In this document: positions 1-8,023 of the stretch, one piece after another | Position numbering within the stretch: the first letter of the stretch is position 1 | Layout of the letters: the number at the start of each line of letters is the position of its first letter | NCBI GenBank assembly: GCA_021798135.1 | Contig: JAJZYI010000024.1 | Location: 1-19,826 of the forward strand | Source: Actinomycetes bacterium | GTDB lineage: Bacteria > Actinomycetota > Acidimicrobiia > Acidimicrobiales > UBA8190 | DNA length: 19,826 nucleotides | Direction of reading: 5' to 3' | The notes under the pieces: model-generated | Database searches by the model: none | What the model was told of the DNA's origin: nothing | Seen by the model: the letters and a program-made list of their open reading frames with translations, nothing else | Made by a program: the position numbers and the translations under genes

Positions 1-867
1 GGCCGTGAAGCCGGCGTCGACGAACAGGGGTGCCCCGGTCACGAACCTCGACCCGTCGGACGCCAGCCACAGCACCGCCTGGGTGATGTCGCCGGCCTCG
101 AGGGGAGGGGCGCCCTCCTCGAGCTGGTTCCACGAGCCCGTCACGCCCACCAGGCGCTCGCCGTGGTCGGCGGGCACCGTCGGACCGAGCATCGCCTCGA
201 CCATCGACGTGTTCACGGCCGTGGGGCACACGTAGTTCACGGTCACCGAGTAGGGCGCCAGCTCGATGGCCAGTGACTTGGCCAGGCCGGCCACCCCGTG
301 CTTGGACGCCACGTAGTGGGCGGACCCCGGCACGCCGGTGAACGAGTGCACGGAGCCGGTCATGATGATCTTGCCCGAGCGGCGTTCCATCATCTGCGGC
401 GCGACGTGCTTGGCCGTCAGGAAGACGCCCTTCAGGTTGATGTCGATGAGCTCGTCCCACGCCTCCTCGGGCATGTCGACGACCTCGTAGATCGAGGCGA
501 TGCCGGCGTTGCACACCGCGATGTCGATCTTCCCGAGCTGCTCGGTGCCGCCGCGGACCGCCGCCTCGACGGCGGCGGAGTCCCGGACGTCGGCCACCGC
601 CGCGTGCACGCGCACGCCGAGCGCCTGGCACTCGGCGGCGGTGCGCTCCAGGTCGTCCTTGCCGGCCATGGCGTAGTGGACGCTGCCGAGCGGTCCCGGG
701 CAGTCGACGAGGACGACGTCGGCACCCGCCGCGGCGAAGCCGAGCGCGTGGCTGCGTCCCTGCCCGCGCGCGGCGCCGGTCACGAGCGCCACCTGGCCGC
801 TGAAGTCGTAGCGGACCTGGTCGACGCGGCGCTCGCGCCCCTCGGTCCTGACGAAGCTGGTCTCCAT
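1..867 (-). CDS. Mycofactocin-coupled type SDR oxidoreductase (3' end cut by window edge)
   Basis: A Rossmann-fold NAD-dependent alcohol/carbonyl oxidoreductase; 289 codons are visible and only the stop lies beyond base 1. The glycine-rich motif TGAARGQG is at residues 30-37, followed by RSHAL. About 30 residues of extra sequence after strand beta-2 (residues 56-80) separate it from plain SDRs. NAG is at 120-122, and the catalytic residues Ser172, Tyr185 and Lys189 (YVASK) are intact. The C-terminus VDAGFTA is typical of a full-length end. In the mycofactocin-coupled subfamily, NAD is held without exchange and reoxidised through the peptide-derived cofactor mycofactocin; assignment here rests on motif pattern only. 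The ATG at 867 is preceded by AGGAGG, 25 nt after the stop of the upstream M24 gene, so it is the distal gene of the transporter operon. A related SDR lies at 10645-11475. The substrate is unknown. Confidence 0.88.
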   Translation of the reverse strand, partial: METSFVRTEGRERRVDQVRYDFSGQVALVTGAARGQGRSHALGFAAAGADVVLVDCPGPLGSVHYAMAGKDDLERTAAECQALGVRVHAAVADVRDSAAVEAAVRGGTEQLGKIDIAVCNAGIASIYEVVDMPEEAWDELIDINLKGVFLTAKHVAPQMMERRSGKIIMTGSVHSFTGVPGSAHYVASKHGVAGLAKSLAIELAPYSVTVNYVCPTAVNTSMVEAMLGPTVPADHGERLVGVTGSWNQLEEGAPPLEAGDITQAVLWLASDGSRFVTGAPLFVDAGFTA

Positions 868-892
868 GTCTTCCTCCTGGTCGTGCGGCCGC

Positions 893-2143
893 TCAGCCGA
901 TGAGCCGCAGCGCTTCGGGCATGGTCTGGAGCACCTCCGCGCCATCCGCGGTCACGAGGAAGGTGCTCTCGATGTGGTACGGAGCCACGCTGTGGCCGAA
1001 GTAGAGCAGCTCGCAGTTCATCACCACGTCCTGCTCGACGTCCCAGCTCTTCACCTTGCCCAGCGACGGGTAGCCGTTGGGCTGCTCGATGATGTCGAGC
1101 CCGATGGAGTGGAAGAACGTCAGCGTCTTCCCCGGCGTCGGGATGCCCGACTGCTCGACCAGCTTCGCCACGCCGGCGAACAGCTCACCGGTGTTGACGC
1201 CCGGCCGGAGCTTCGACGCGATGGCCTGGTGCCAGATGTCGAGCACCGTCTGGCAGATGTCGGTGTACCCGGGCGGCGGCGTGCCCACGAACGCGGTGCG
1301 CGAGAAGTCGAAGGCGTACTCCTTGTACGTCCCCCAGCTCTCGAAGATGATCGGCCGGTTCTCGGGGATCCGCCACGGGCTCTCGAACTCCACCAGCACG
1401 TCGGGGTAGTAGGTGCCCTCGAACTGCGAGCCGAACTGCAGCGAGCGCTCGGGCACCAGGACCTTGGCGTCGGGGTGCGACAGCACCGAGTCGCGGTACG
1501 CGCGGGCCACCTCGCCCCACACCCGGCCCGGCTCGATCAGCGGGATGGCCGCCTCGATCGCCTCCTCGTTGATGCGGACCCCGGTGCGCAGCCGCTCGAT
1601 CTCCTCGGGCGTCTTCACCTTGCGCACGTCGATCATGAGGTCGATGGCGTCGACGGTGGTGAGCTTGGTCAGCCGGCGCTGCACGTGCGCGGCGAGCCGC
1701 AGGTCGTCGAAGGCGACCCGGGCCCCGGCCAGGCCCATGTCCTCGATGGCGTCGGCCACGCCCACGATGGTGTCGTCGACCACCCCGGCCACGACCTTGC
1801 TGGCGTACAGCTCCTCCACCCTGCCCTGCAGCGGGTCGAGGCGGACCGGCTCGGGCACGTGGTCGATGAGCGACGTGTTCAGGAACTCCGTCGGCCGGAT
1901 GGCGGGGATCCACGTCGGGGTCGCCAGGAGCGCGCCGATCAGGCCCTCGGGGATGACCAGGGTGGCCGGCGTCGACGGGGACCGCGGCACGACGACCGCT
2001 CCCAGGTTCTCGAGGAAGCCCCACTGCAGGACCGACGCCTGGAGCTCAGACGCGTAGTAGAAGTTGCGCGGCGTGGTGAGCACGACGGCGTCCACGCCGT
2101 ACTCGTCCATCTTCGCCAGCGCCCGCTCGTGGTTGAACAGCAT
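893..2143 (-). CDS. M24 (creatinase/Xaa-Pro peptidase-like) family protein, paralogue 1
   Basis: A 416-residue cytoplasmic protein with the two-domain layout of M24B enzymes: a creatinase-type N-terminal domain (about 1-170) and a pita-bread catalytic domain (about 180-416). Candidate metal ligands by motif position are Glu268 (in FESWG, where classical enzymes have Asp), Asp279 (in DFSRT), His345 (FHSIGLD), Glu378 (CELLY) and Glu392 (HIEST). The substrate-positioning His of prolidases and creatinase, expected near 235-245, is not evident. A plain aminopeptidase P role is therefore doubtful; M24 also contains creatinase and DMSP lyase DddP, so a non-peptidase reaction is possible. The ATG at 2143 was chosen because AAGGGG precedes it and its N-terminus aligns with paralogue 2 (2780-4069). 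An in-frame ATG at 2218 would add 25 low-complexity residues. It lies in the transporter operon, after the cupin gene. Confidence 0.85.
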   Translation of the reverse strand: MLFNHERALAKMDEYGVDAVVLTTPRNFYYASELQASVLQWGFLENLGAVVVPRSPSTPATLVIPEGLIGALLATPTWIPAIRPTEFLNTSLIDHVPEPVRLDPLQGRVEELYASKVVAGVVDDTIVGVADAIEDMGLAGARVAFDDLRLAAHVQRRLTKLTTVDAIDLMIDVRKVKTPEEIERLRTGVRINEEAIEAAIPLIEPGRVWGEVARAYRDSVLSHPDAKVLVPERSLQFGSQFEGTYYPDVLVEFESPWRIPENRPIIFESWGTYKEYAFDFSRTAFVGTPPPGYTDICQTVLDIWHQAIASKLRPGVNTGELFAGVAKLVEQSGIPTPGKTLTFFHSIGLDIIEQPNGYPSLGKVKSWDVEQDVVMNCELLYFGHSVAPYHIESTFLVTADGAEVLQTMPEALRLIG

Positions 2144-2151
2144 GTGTGCCC

Positions 2152-2193
2152 CTTGTCGTCGTCGGGTGGCCACTTGTGGTCGTCGGGCGGCCA
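2152..2193. repeat. 21-bp tandem duplication
   Basis: Two adjacent 21-bp copies, each starting CTTGT and ending GGGYGGCCA, differ at two positions. The first copy begins 8 nt upstream of the M24 start codon and includes that gene's Shine-Dalgarno region, so a change in copy number would move sequence upstream of the ribosome binding site. Confidence 0.7.
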
Positions 2194-2320
2194 CGGCCGG
2201 CCCGGGCCTGGTGACCACCGCCTGTATGCCTGCGGCGCGCCGGCACGCCCCACCCGTTCCGCGTGGGCGGACGGCGCTCGCTGCGCCGGCGTAGCCCGGC
2301 TGCCGACCGGTCGGGCCGGG

Positions 2321-2384
2321 CGAGCCCAGCCGAGGCGGGCCAGCCGGAGCCGGTCCGGCCGGACGAGCCCAGCCGAGACGGGCC
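2321..2384. repeat. Spaced 21-bp direct repeat
   Basis: The unit CGAGCCCAGCCGAG followed by RCGGGCC occurs at 2321-2341 and 2364-2384 with a 43-bp period and one mismatch. It lies just past the cupin stop codon. Confidence 0.65.
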
Positions 2385-2387
2385 GGC

Positions 2388-2750
2388 TCAGCCGAACCCG
2401 GCGGTCGCCGCCACCACCGCGGCGTCGCCGATGACCCGGGACCGGTGGCCCTGGCCGCTGGCGTCGTGGAACTCGATCGCGTCGCCGGGCCCGAAGGTCC
2501 GGGTGACGCCGTCGCTCACCTCGATCTCCATCTGCCCCTGCATGAACAGCATCCAGGTGGCTTCGGGAGAGTTGTGGAAGTCGCAGCTGAACCCGGGCTC
2601 GAACCGGACGATCCCGGCCTCGCGCGCCCCCAGGCCGGCCACGCCGAACGTGCCGCCGGGCGACACGTCCTCGACCGCGACGAACTGCAGCTCGCCGCTC
2701 TCGAAGCGGCTCGAGCCGTCGTCGCCGGCGCGTAGGTACCACACCTGCAT
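2388..2750 (-). CDS. Small single-domain cupin protein
   Basis: A 120-residue protein with one cupin beta-barrel covering about residues 45-112. Motif 1 is degenerate: His59 in DFHNSPEATW, then Glu63, without the usual HxH pair. Motif 2 reads FGPGDAIEFHDASGQGH, with His95 and His102 as possible metal ligands. Small cupins of this kind act as isomerases, lyases, dioxygenases or ligand sensors, and sequence alone does not choose. The ATG at 2750 has GAGGAGG 6-12 nt upstream and lies 29 nt after the M24 paralogue 2 stop, so co-transcription is very likely. Its position between the two M24 genes suggests it acts on the same substrate or an intermediate of that step (inference). Confidence 0.82.
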   Translation of the reverse strand: MQVWYLRAGDDGSSRFESGELQFVAVEDVSPGGTFGVAGLGAREAGIVRFEPGFSCDFHNSPEATWMLFMQGQMEIEVSDGVTRTFGPGDAIEFHDASGQGHRSRVIGDAAVVAATAGFG

Positions 2751-2779
2751 CGGTGTCCTCCTCGTCTCGCGACCGGCGC

Positions 2780-4069
2780 TCAGGCGCCGGTCATCTCCAA
2801 GAGCGACGGCAGGTCCATGGGCGTCCGGTACAGGCTGCGGGCCCCGTCCTCGCCGATGACGAAGACGTTCTCCATGTGGCAGGGCCCGTCCTTCGCCCCG
2901 AAGTAGAGGCAGTCCACGCTCAGCACCATGTCCTTCTCGATCTGGAAGCCCTTGCCCGCCGGCCGCCCGTAGGCGGGGAACGGCGCCGGCATCTCGAACG
3001 GCATGTAGCCCACGCTGTGGGCGAGCACCAGCAGCTTCTCCGGGGCCGGCAGCCCCGCGTCGCGCACGGCCTGCTGGGCCATGGCGGGCAGCTCGTTCGC
3101 CCACGTGCCGGGCACCAGGTGGTCCTGGACCATCCGGTACGCCTCCGTCACCACCTGGTGCTGGTGGGCGAACGCCGGTGTCGGGTCGCGTCCGACGACG
3201 GTCGTGCGGTTGATGTCCATCCACAGGTCGGGGACGTGCCCGAGCACCTCGATGATCGCGGGCTGTCCCGCCTGGAGCACGGCGTCGCCCCGGGTCCGGA
3301 ACAGCTCGGGGATGAACTCGCCGCGGAAGGCCCCGCCGAACAGCATGCCGCCCTCGTCGACGGGGATGCCCCCGTGGTCGGCCAGGCAGTGCACCACCGC
3401 GGCCTCGACCTCCGGCCAGTGGACGCCGGGGCGCACCGCCGCCAGCCCGGCGGCCATCGCCGCGTCGGCCGCCGCGCCCACCGCAGCGAAGCGCTCCAGC
3501 TCGTCGGGCGTCTTGATCGACCGGGACAGGATGGTCGCGTCGTACACGTCCTGCAGGCCGATGCCCCCGAGGCCGGCGACGTGCTGGAGCGCACCGCCGA
3601 CGCGCAGGTCGTCCACCCCCACGGTGAGGCTGCCGCCGCCGGGCAGGGCGAGGAGCGCGTCGGCGATGGCGAGCAGGATGTTGTCGCGCGACTCGCCGCG
3701 CCGCTTGTCGTCGTTGACGGCCATGGCCGCCTCGCCGATGGCGCTGGGCCCGGCGTCGGGGTCGAGCGCCCGGCCGACCTCGCAGAAGTTCGTGAGCTCG
3801 AAGACCCGGACCTCGTCGGTCAGGATCGGCCGGCCCTCGTCCTGCAGCACGGCCAGGCCGGCCAGCATGGCCTCGGGGACCACGAGCGTCGTCGGCAGGG
3901 CCGGGTCCGACGGGACGACGACGGCGGACACCGGCTCGACCAGCCCCCACCGCTCCATGGTGGACCGGTACTCGCTGGCGTAGAGCACGTTGTGCGTGTT
4001 CGTCAGCACGGAGACGTCGACGCCCGTGCCGGCGAGGCACGACCGGAGCCGTTCGATCCTGGTTGTCAT
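2780..4069 (-). CDS. M24 (creatinase/Xaa-Pro peptidase-like) family protein, paralogue 2
   Basis: A 429-residue relative of the protein at 893-2143; for example, residues 29-31 (LYA) and the following SEY...RWG...AVVVP align with the paralogue. Candidate metal ligands are Glu274 (IEVLG, Asp in classical enzymes), Asp285 (DINRT), His351 (AHSVGY), Asp386 (VDCLY, Glu in classical enzymes) and Glu400 (HMENV). Two of five ligands thus differ from the peptidase consensus, one more than in paralogue 1. The segment MLFGGAFRGEF, which should carry the substrate-binding His, has none. No signal peptide or membrane segment is visible, so it is probably cytoplasmic. The ATG at 4069 has AAGGAGG five nt upstream and follows livF by 71 nt. 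Similar length and linked position suggest the two M24 proteins work on the same compound, possibly as a heteromer (inference). Confidence 0.85.
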   Translation of the reverse strand: MTTRIERLRSCLAGTGVDVSVLTNTHNVLYASEYRSTMERWGLVEPVSAVVVPSDPALPTTLVVPEAMLAGLAVLQDEGRPILTDEVRVFELTNFCEVGRALDPDAGPSAIGEAAMAVNDDKRRGESRDNILLAIADALLALPGGGSLTVGVDDLRVGGALQHVAGLGGIGLQDVYDATILSRSIKTPDELERFAAVGAAADAAMAAGLAAVRPGVHWPEVEAAVVHCLADHGGIPVDEGGMLFGGAFRGEFIPELFRTRGDAVLQAGQPAIIEVLGHVPDLWMDINRTTVVGRDPTPAFAHQHQVVTEAYRMVQDHLVPGTWANELPAMAQQAVRDAGLPAPEKLLVLAHSVGYMPFEMPAPFPAYGRPAGKGFQIEKDMVLSVDCLYFGAKDGPCHMENVFVIGEDGARSLYRTPMDLPSLLEMTGA

Positions 4070-4140
4070 GGGCCTCCTTCCGCCGGCGCGCTGCTGCCGG
4101 ACTGTTCGACCGCCGTCTCCGCCGCGACCGTGGCGGGCGG

Positions 4141-4923
4141 TCAGCCGCCCCCCGCCTGCTGGCGCGCCGTCCCGAAGTACTCCTGGGCCAGCTCGTCGTG
4201 GCTCAGGGAGGCGAGCTCGGCGGCGGGCCCGAGCCTGGTCATCCGGCCCCGCACCACGATCCCGGCCCGGTCGGCCACCAGCAGGGCGGCGTGCGCGAAC
4301 TGCTCCACCAGCAGGATCGACATCCCGGCGTCGCGAAGCTCGCCGACCTTCTCGATGAGCTGGCGCACGATCATCGGCGCCAGCCCGAGGGACAGCTCGT
4401 CGACCAGCAGCACGCTGGGCTCGGAGGCGAGCCCCCTGGCGAGCGACAGCATCTGCTGCTCGCCGCCGGACATGGAGCCCGCCACCTGCTTGCGCCGCTG
4501 GCCCAGCACGGGGAACAGGTCGAAGGCGATCGACAGGGCCCTCGACCGATCGGCGTGGCGTCCCAGGGCGACCACGATGTTCTCCTCGACGGACATGGTC
4601 GGGAAGACGCCTCGCCCCTCGGGCACGTACCCCATGCCCATCTGGGCCCGCCGGTGCCGGGCGACGCCGGCGAGGTCCCGGCCCAGGAGGGTCACCGTGC
4701 CCGCCGCTGCCTTCTCCAGCCCGACCACGGCCCGCAGCAGCGACGACTTGCCGGCGCCGTTGGCGCCGAGCAGGGCGACGAGCTCGCCGCGGCCGACGTC
4801 GAGGGAGATCGCCTCGACCGCGTGCAGCGGCCCGTAGTGGACCTCCAGGCCGGACACCGACAGGACGGGGCCGGCGTGCGCCGCCGACCCGCCGGCCCGA
4901 CCGCTCGCGTGCGTCACCGTCAT
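4141..4923 (-). CDS. livF: ABC transporter ATP-binding protein, LivF type
   Basis: A 260-residue ATPase that would power import of amino-acid-like substrates with LivG, the fused permease and the lipoprotein. Walker A GANGAGKS is at 53-60, the Q-loop region at about 98-104 (GYVPEGRGVF), the signature MSGGE at 151-155 followed by QQMLSLARGL, and Walker B VLLVDE at 171-176. The switch segment LLVEQFAHAAL has Gln where many ABC ATPases have His, as is normal for LivF. The ATG at 4923 is preceded by AGGGGAG. An in-frame GTG at 4929 would overlap the livG stop in GTGA fashion, but its ribosome site would be poor. The first 18 residues form a Gly/Ala/His-rich extension of unknown use. Confidence 0.93.
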   Translation of the reverse strand: MTVTHASGRAGGSAAHAGPVLSVSGLEVHYGPLHAVEAISLDVGRGELVALLGANGAGKSSLLRAVVGLEKAAAGTVTLLGRDLAGVARHRRAQMGMGYVPEGRGVFPTMSVEENIVVALGRHADRSRALSIAFDLFPVLGQRRKQVAGSMSGGEQQMLSLARGLASEPSVLLVDELSLGLAPMIVRQLIEKVGELRDAGMSILLVEQFAHAALLVADRAGIVVRGRMTRLGPAAELASLSHDELAQEYFGTARQQAGGG

Positions 4924-4925
4924 CG

Positions 4926-5726
4926 TCACTCCCCTGCGTCGCCGAGGTAGGCGCCGCGCACGGCGGCGTCGGCCATCACGTCCTCGGGCCGGCCGGCGGC
5001 GACCACATGGCCGGCCTCCAGGACGCTCAGGACGTTGCACGAGCGCATCAGGAGGTCGACGTCGTGCTCGATGACCACCACGCCGCACCCCTCCTGCTGG
5101 CTCCGCTCCACGATCAGCTCGACCCGCGGCTCCGCCTCGTCCGTGGTGAGGCCGGCGAACGGCTCGTCGAGCAGCACCACGCGGGGGTGCCCGGCGAAGA
5201 CCTTGGCCAGCTCCAGGAGCTTGGTCGTCCCGAGGGGGAGGTCGGTGACCTGCGTGTCGGCCACGTTGCGCAGGCCGAAGAACGCCAGGAGCTCGTCGGC
5301 CTCGGCCCGCCGGCGGCGGCTGGCCTTGGCTCGGGGGAACGGCGCGTGGACCTGCTCCAGCGCCTCCACCGTGGCCAGGACGTTGTCGCGGGCGGTCAGG
5401 CCCGGCGCCAGGCCGACCGTCTGGAAGGAGCGCCCCATGCCGGCGCGCGTCCGGCGGTGCGGCGCCCAGCGGGTCACGTCGGTGCCGCCGAGCCACACGG
5501 AGCCCTCGACGGGCTGGTACACCCCGGTGATCACGTCGAACAGCGTCGTCTTGCCGGCACCGTTCGGCCCGATGATGCCGTGCAGCTCCCGCTCCCCGAC
5601 CGCCAGGCTGGCGCCGTCGAGCGCCACCAGCCCGCCGAAGGTGAGCCGCGCCTGGCGGACCTCCAGGACGGGCCCGCCGGCCCGGGCCGCGCCGCCTGCC
5701 CGCTCGTGCCCGGTCGCTGTCGTCAT
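4926..5726 (-). CDS. livG: ABC transporter ATP-binding protein, LivG type, divergent signature
   Basis: A 266-residue ATPase partner of LivF. Walker A GPNGAGKT is at 53-60, the Q-loop FQTVGL at 101-106, Walker B VVLLDE at 183-188 followed by PFAGL, and the switch His at 221 (VIEHDVDLLM). The ABC signature, usually LS(Y/G)GQ, reads LPLGTT at 163-168 followed by KLLELAKVF. Such substitutions occur in divergent LivG clades, so the gene is probably functional, with ATP hydrolysis relying mainly on the canonical LivF composite site (inference). The start ATG overlaps the permease stop by 4 nt (ATGA), and livF starts 2 nt after the livG stop, which indicates translational coupling. The first 18 residues are a low-complexity extension like that of LivF. 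Confidence 0.92.
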   Translation of the reverse strand: MTTATGHERAGGAARAGGPVLEVRQARLTFGGLVALDGASLAVGERELHGIIGPNGAGKTTLFDVITGVYQPVEGSVWLGGTDVTRWAPHRRTRAGMGRSFQTVGLAPGLTARDNVLATVEALEQVHAPFPRAKASRRRRAEADELLAFFGLRNVADTQVTDLPLGTTKLLELAKVFAGHPRVVLLDEPFAGLTTDEAEPRVELIVERSQQEGCGVVVIEHDVDLLMRSCNVLSVLEAGHVVAAGRPEDVMADAAVRGAYLGDAGE

Positions 5727-7717
5727 GCTCGCCCCTTCGCCGTCGTGGTCGCGCCGGCGGTGCCGGTCACCGCTGCGGGCGCCCCGGAGAGCGAGGCCTC
5801 GCCGGCCACTGCGGCTGCTGCGCCGGCGGCGGCTGCCGCATGGCGGCGGCTGCCGCGGAAGCGTGCCAGCGCCCCCGACAGGTTCTGGGGTATCAGGCCG
5901 CCGAAGCCCGCCGGGTACTTGATCGCCGCGTACATGGCCGTGTAGCCGAAGAGGACCAGGGTCCACGCGCCGGCGTTCGGGATGATCAGGTTGAGGATGG
6001 GTGTGCCCGCCCCGGCGAACAGGCCGGCGATCACGGCGCCGACCGGCGTCGTGATCCCGCCGACCAGGGCGTAGACCAGCACGAAGATCGACTGCTCGGG
6101 GGCGAACGACGACCCGGTCACGGTGATCTCCGACGTGGCGGCCAGCCCGCCCGCCAGGCCGGCCAGGCCTGCCGACACCGTGAACACCGCCATCTTCCAG
6201 CCCCGGACGCCGAGCCCCGACACGCTGGCCACGGCGTCGCCGGCGCTCAGGGTCTGCAGGGCGCGGCCCCACGGGCCCCGCAGCAGGGCCCCGACGGCGA
6301 TGACGGCGATCAGCAGCAACACCATGGTCACGACGACGAAGCTGCGGTCGCCGCTCATGGACAGCCCGAAGAAGTCGGGCCGGTTCACCGACAGACCGGC
6401 ATAGCTGATGATGCTCGGGTTCTGGAAGGCGAGCACCAGAGCGGCATAGGCGAAGGCGTAGGTGATGAGGGCGAGGTAGAGCCCTCGAAGCCGGAATGCG
6501 GTGAGCGCCACGATCACACCGGCGACGGCTGCTGTGCCGATGCCGGCGAGCAGGGCGATGCCCCACGGCACCCCGTGGGCGGCGAGCTTGCCCATCATGA
6601 TGGCGCTCAGGCCCATGAAGGCGACCTGTGCAATGGAGATCTGGCCCGAAGCGCCCACGAGCAGGACGAGCGACAGGCACACCAGGCCGAAGATGGCGAC
6701 CTGCTGGCCGGTGAACGCCCACGACACCGGCAGCACCAGCGACAGGACGGTCAGCAGCACGATCAGGCCGATGGCGACCGCGGTGTTGCCGGTGGCCCGG
6801 GCCCGCAGCTGGCGCTGCATGGCCCCGCCGACGACCCTCACCGTCCGCCGCATGCCGGGGTGCACCAGCAGCACGATGCCCAGCATCAGGAAGGGCATCA
6901 GCTGGCTGGCGCTCGGGCCCAGCAGGCTGAGCGGCGGCGTGTTGGGGAACCGGTCGACGACGGCCTGCAGGTACGCCAGCAGCAGCGACCCCAGCACCAC
7001 CATGGGGAGGCTCGACATGCCGGCGAAGGCGGCGACGGCGAACGAGTCGACGACCAGGCTGGCGAGGAGCGACACGTTCAGGTTGAGCACCGGCGCCAGC
7101 AGCACGCCCGCGGCGGCGGCCAGCAACGACCCGACGATCCAGGCCACCGCCCCGACCCGCCCGTAAGCGATCCCGCTCGCGCCGGCCAGCTCCACGTTGT
7201 CGACGACGGCCCGCATCCGCATGCCGAGCCGGCTCCGGTTGGTGAGGTAGTAGACGGCCACCCCGATCACGACGGCCGACACGATGATGCCGAGCTCGGA
7301 CTGGGTGAGGGCGGCCGAACCGAAGCGCCAGTAGCCCGAGCCGAACACCGACGGCACCGTCCGGACCTGCGAGGAGCCGCCCCAGATGAGCTGGATGAAG
7401 CCGTCGATGAGCACGCCCAGGCCGAGCGTGATGATGATGGACGCCAGCGCGTCGCGCCGTTGCCGGAACAGGACCTGCTGGACGACGAACCCCATGAGCG
7501 GGCCCGCCACGAACACCACCAGCGCCGCCGACAGGTACGAGCCGAGGTGCCACTGCACCTGCAGCTGCCAGTAGAAGAAGGCGGCGAAGGCCGCCTGGTA
7601 GCCGTAGGCGAAGTTGAAGACGCCGGCGACGCGGTAGGTCACCACGATGCCGTAGGCGGCCAGCACGTACACCATCGCGGTGGCCAGCGCCGAGATCAGG
7701 AGTGTCAGGTTGAGCAT
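5723..7717 (-). CDS. Fused LivH-LivM branched-chain amino acid type ABC permease
   Basis: A 664-residue integral membrane protein joining both permease halves that are usually separate. Residues 1-290 are the LivH half, with the membrane-entry motif NFAYGYQAAF at 35-44 and the loop LGMRMRAVVDN at 164-174. Residues 291-311 form a basic linker. About 312-620 is the LivM half, with GQISIAQVAFMG at 358-369. Many hydrophobic spans are evident in both halves. The last 45 or so residues are an Ala/Thr-rich hydrophilic tail ending before the ATGA overlap with livG. The ATG at 7717 has GAGGA upstream. Natural LivHM fusions are known, so this is an unusual but real arrangement and not a frame error; one continuous frame crosses the junction. 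The transported compound cannot be read from the sequence. Confidence 0.92.
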   Translation of the reverse strand: MLNLTLLISALATAMVYVLAAYGIVVTYRVAGVFNFAYGYQAAFAAFFYWQLQVQWHLGSYLSAALVVFVAGPLMGFVVQQVLFRQRRDALASIIITLGLGVLIDGFIQLIWGGSSQVRTVPSVFGSGYWRFGSAALTQSELGIIVSAVVIGVAVYYLTNRSRLGMRMRAVVDNVELAGASGIAYGRVGAVAWIVGSLLAAAAGVLLAPVLNLNVSLLASLVVDSFAVAAFAGMSSLPMVVLGSLLLAYLQAVVDRFPNTPPLSLLGPSASQLMPFLMLGIVLLVHPGMRRTVRVVGGAMQRQLRARATGNTAVAIGLIVLLTVLSLVLPVSWAFTGQQVAIFGLVCLSLVLLVGASGQISIAQVAFMGLSAIMMGKLAAHGVPWGIALLAGIGTAAVAGVIVALTAFRLRGLYLALITYAFAYAALVLAFQNPSIISYAGLSVNRPDFFGLSMSGDRSFVVVTMVLLLIAVIAVGALLRGPWGRALQTLSAGDAVASVSGLGVRGWKMAVFTVSAGLAGLAGGLAATSEITVTGSSFAPEQSIFVLVYALVGGITTPVGAVIAGLFAGAGTPILNLIIPNAGAWTLVLFGYTAMYAAIKYPAGFGGLIPQNLSGALARFRGSRRHAAAAAGAAAAVAGEASLSGAPAAVTGTAGATTTAKGRA

Positions 7718-7821
7718 GCGGTCCTCGGTACGGAGCTCGTGGTGCCTCGCTGGCCCCTCGTGGGCAGGACGGGTCGTCCGGGTCCGGGGTCGCCGGCCCG
7801 CTGGCGCAGCCGGTGGTCGCA

Positions 7822-7897
7822 GGCAGCGGCCGGTTGGAGCCAGCCCGTCAGGCGACGCTGGCAGCGGCCAGGTGGAGCCAGCCCGTCAGTCGACGCC
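7822..7897. repeat. 38-bp tandem repeat, two copies
   Basis: Copies at 7822-7859 and 7860-7897 match at 34 of 38 positions. Both start GGCAGCGGCC and share GGAGCCAGCCCGTCAG. They are not part of a coding sequence I can support. Confidence 0.75.
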
Positions 7898-7938
7898 GGG
7901 CGGCCGGCGCACCGGCATACCGGCACCCCGGCCGCCCG
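7897..7938 (-). terminator. Strong stem-loop after the binding-protein gene (attenuator or mRNA stabiliser)
   Basis: CGGGCGGCCGG (7897-7907) and CCGGCCGCCCG (7928-7938) form a perfect 11-bp all-G/C stem around a 20-nt loop. There is no T-run after it on the minus strand, so it is not a classical intrinsic terminator. Partial termination or protection of the upstream message from decay is more likely. Confidence 0.45.
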
Positions 7939-8023
7939 AGCCCGGGGCCCGCCACCGGTGCCGGGCGCTGGCTGCGCCGGCATCCGGTGGACGGGTGCCC
8001 CGGTACGCCCGGGTGCGGCTGCC

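Larger units (their letters stand above)
2144..2387. other. Repeat-bearing spacer between cupin and M24 genes
   Basis: This 244-nt gap inside the operon has no convincing gene. Next to the M24 start it holds a 21-bp unit in tandem (2152-2172 and 2173-2193, two mismatches). Near the cupin end it holds a 21-bp direct repeat (2321-2341 and 2364-2384, one mismatch). The rest is GC-rich low-complexity sequence that stays open in several frames. Confidence 0.6.
7718..8023. other. Intercistronic spacer with tandem repeat and stem-loop
   Basis: This 306-nt gap separates the binding-protein gene from the permease gene. No gene is supported. It holds a 38-bp tandem repeat (7822-7897) and a long inverted repeat (7897-7938). 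In related operons, structures in this position protect the binding-protein message or lower downstream transcription, giving more binding protein than permease; that role here is inference. Confidence 0.6.

Noticed and set aside
2144..2218. Upstream ATG at 2218 giving M24 paralogue 1 a 25-residue extension
   Set aside because: The extension is low complexity and includes a tandem repeat; ATG 2143 has a good ribosome site and aligns with the paralogue's start.
298..2434. Long plus-strand open frames opposite the SDR and M24 genes
   Set aside because: They are antisense to genes with clear family motifs and their translations are Arg/His/Asp-rich without domains, as expected for the complement of very GC-rich coding DNA.
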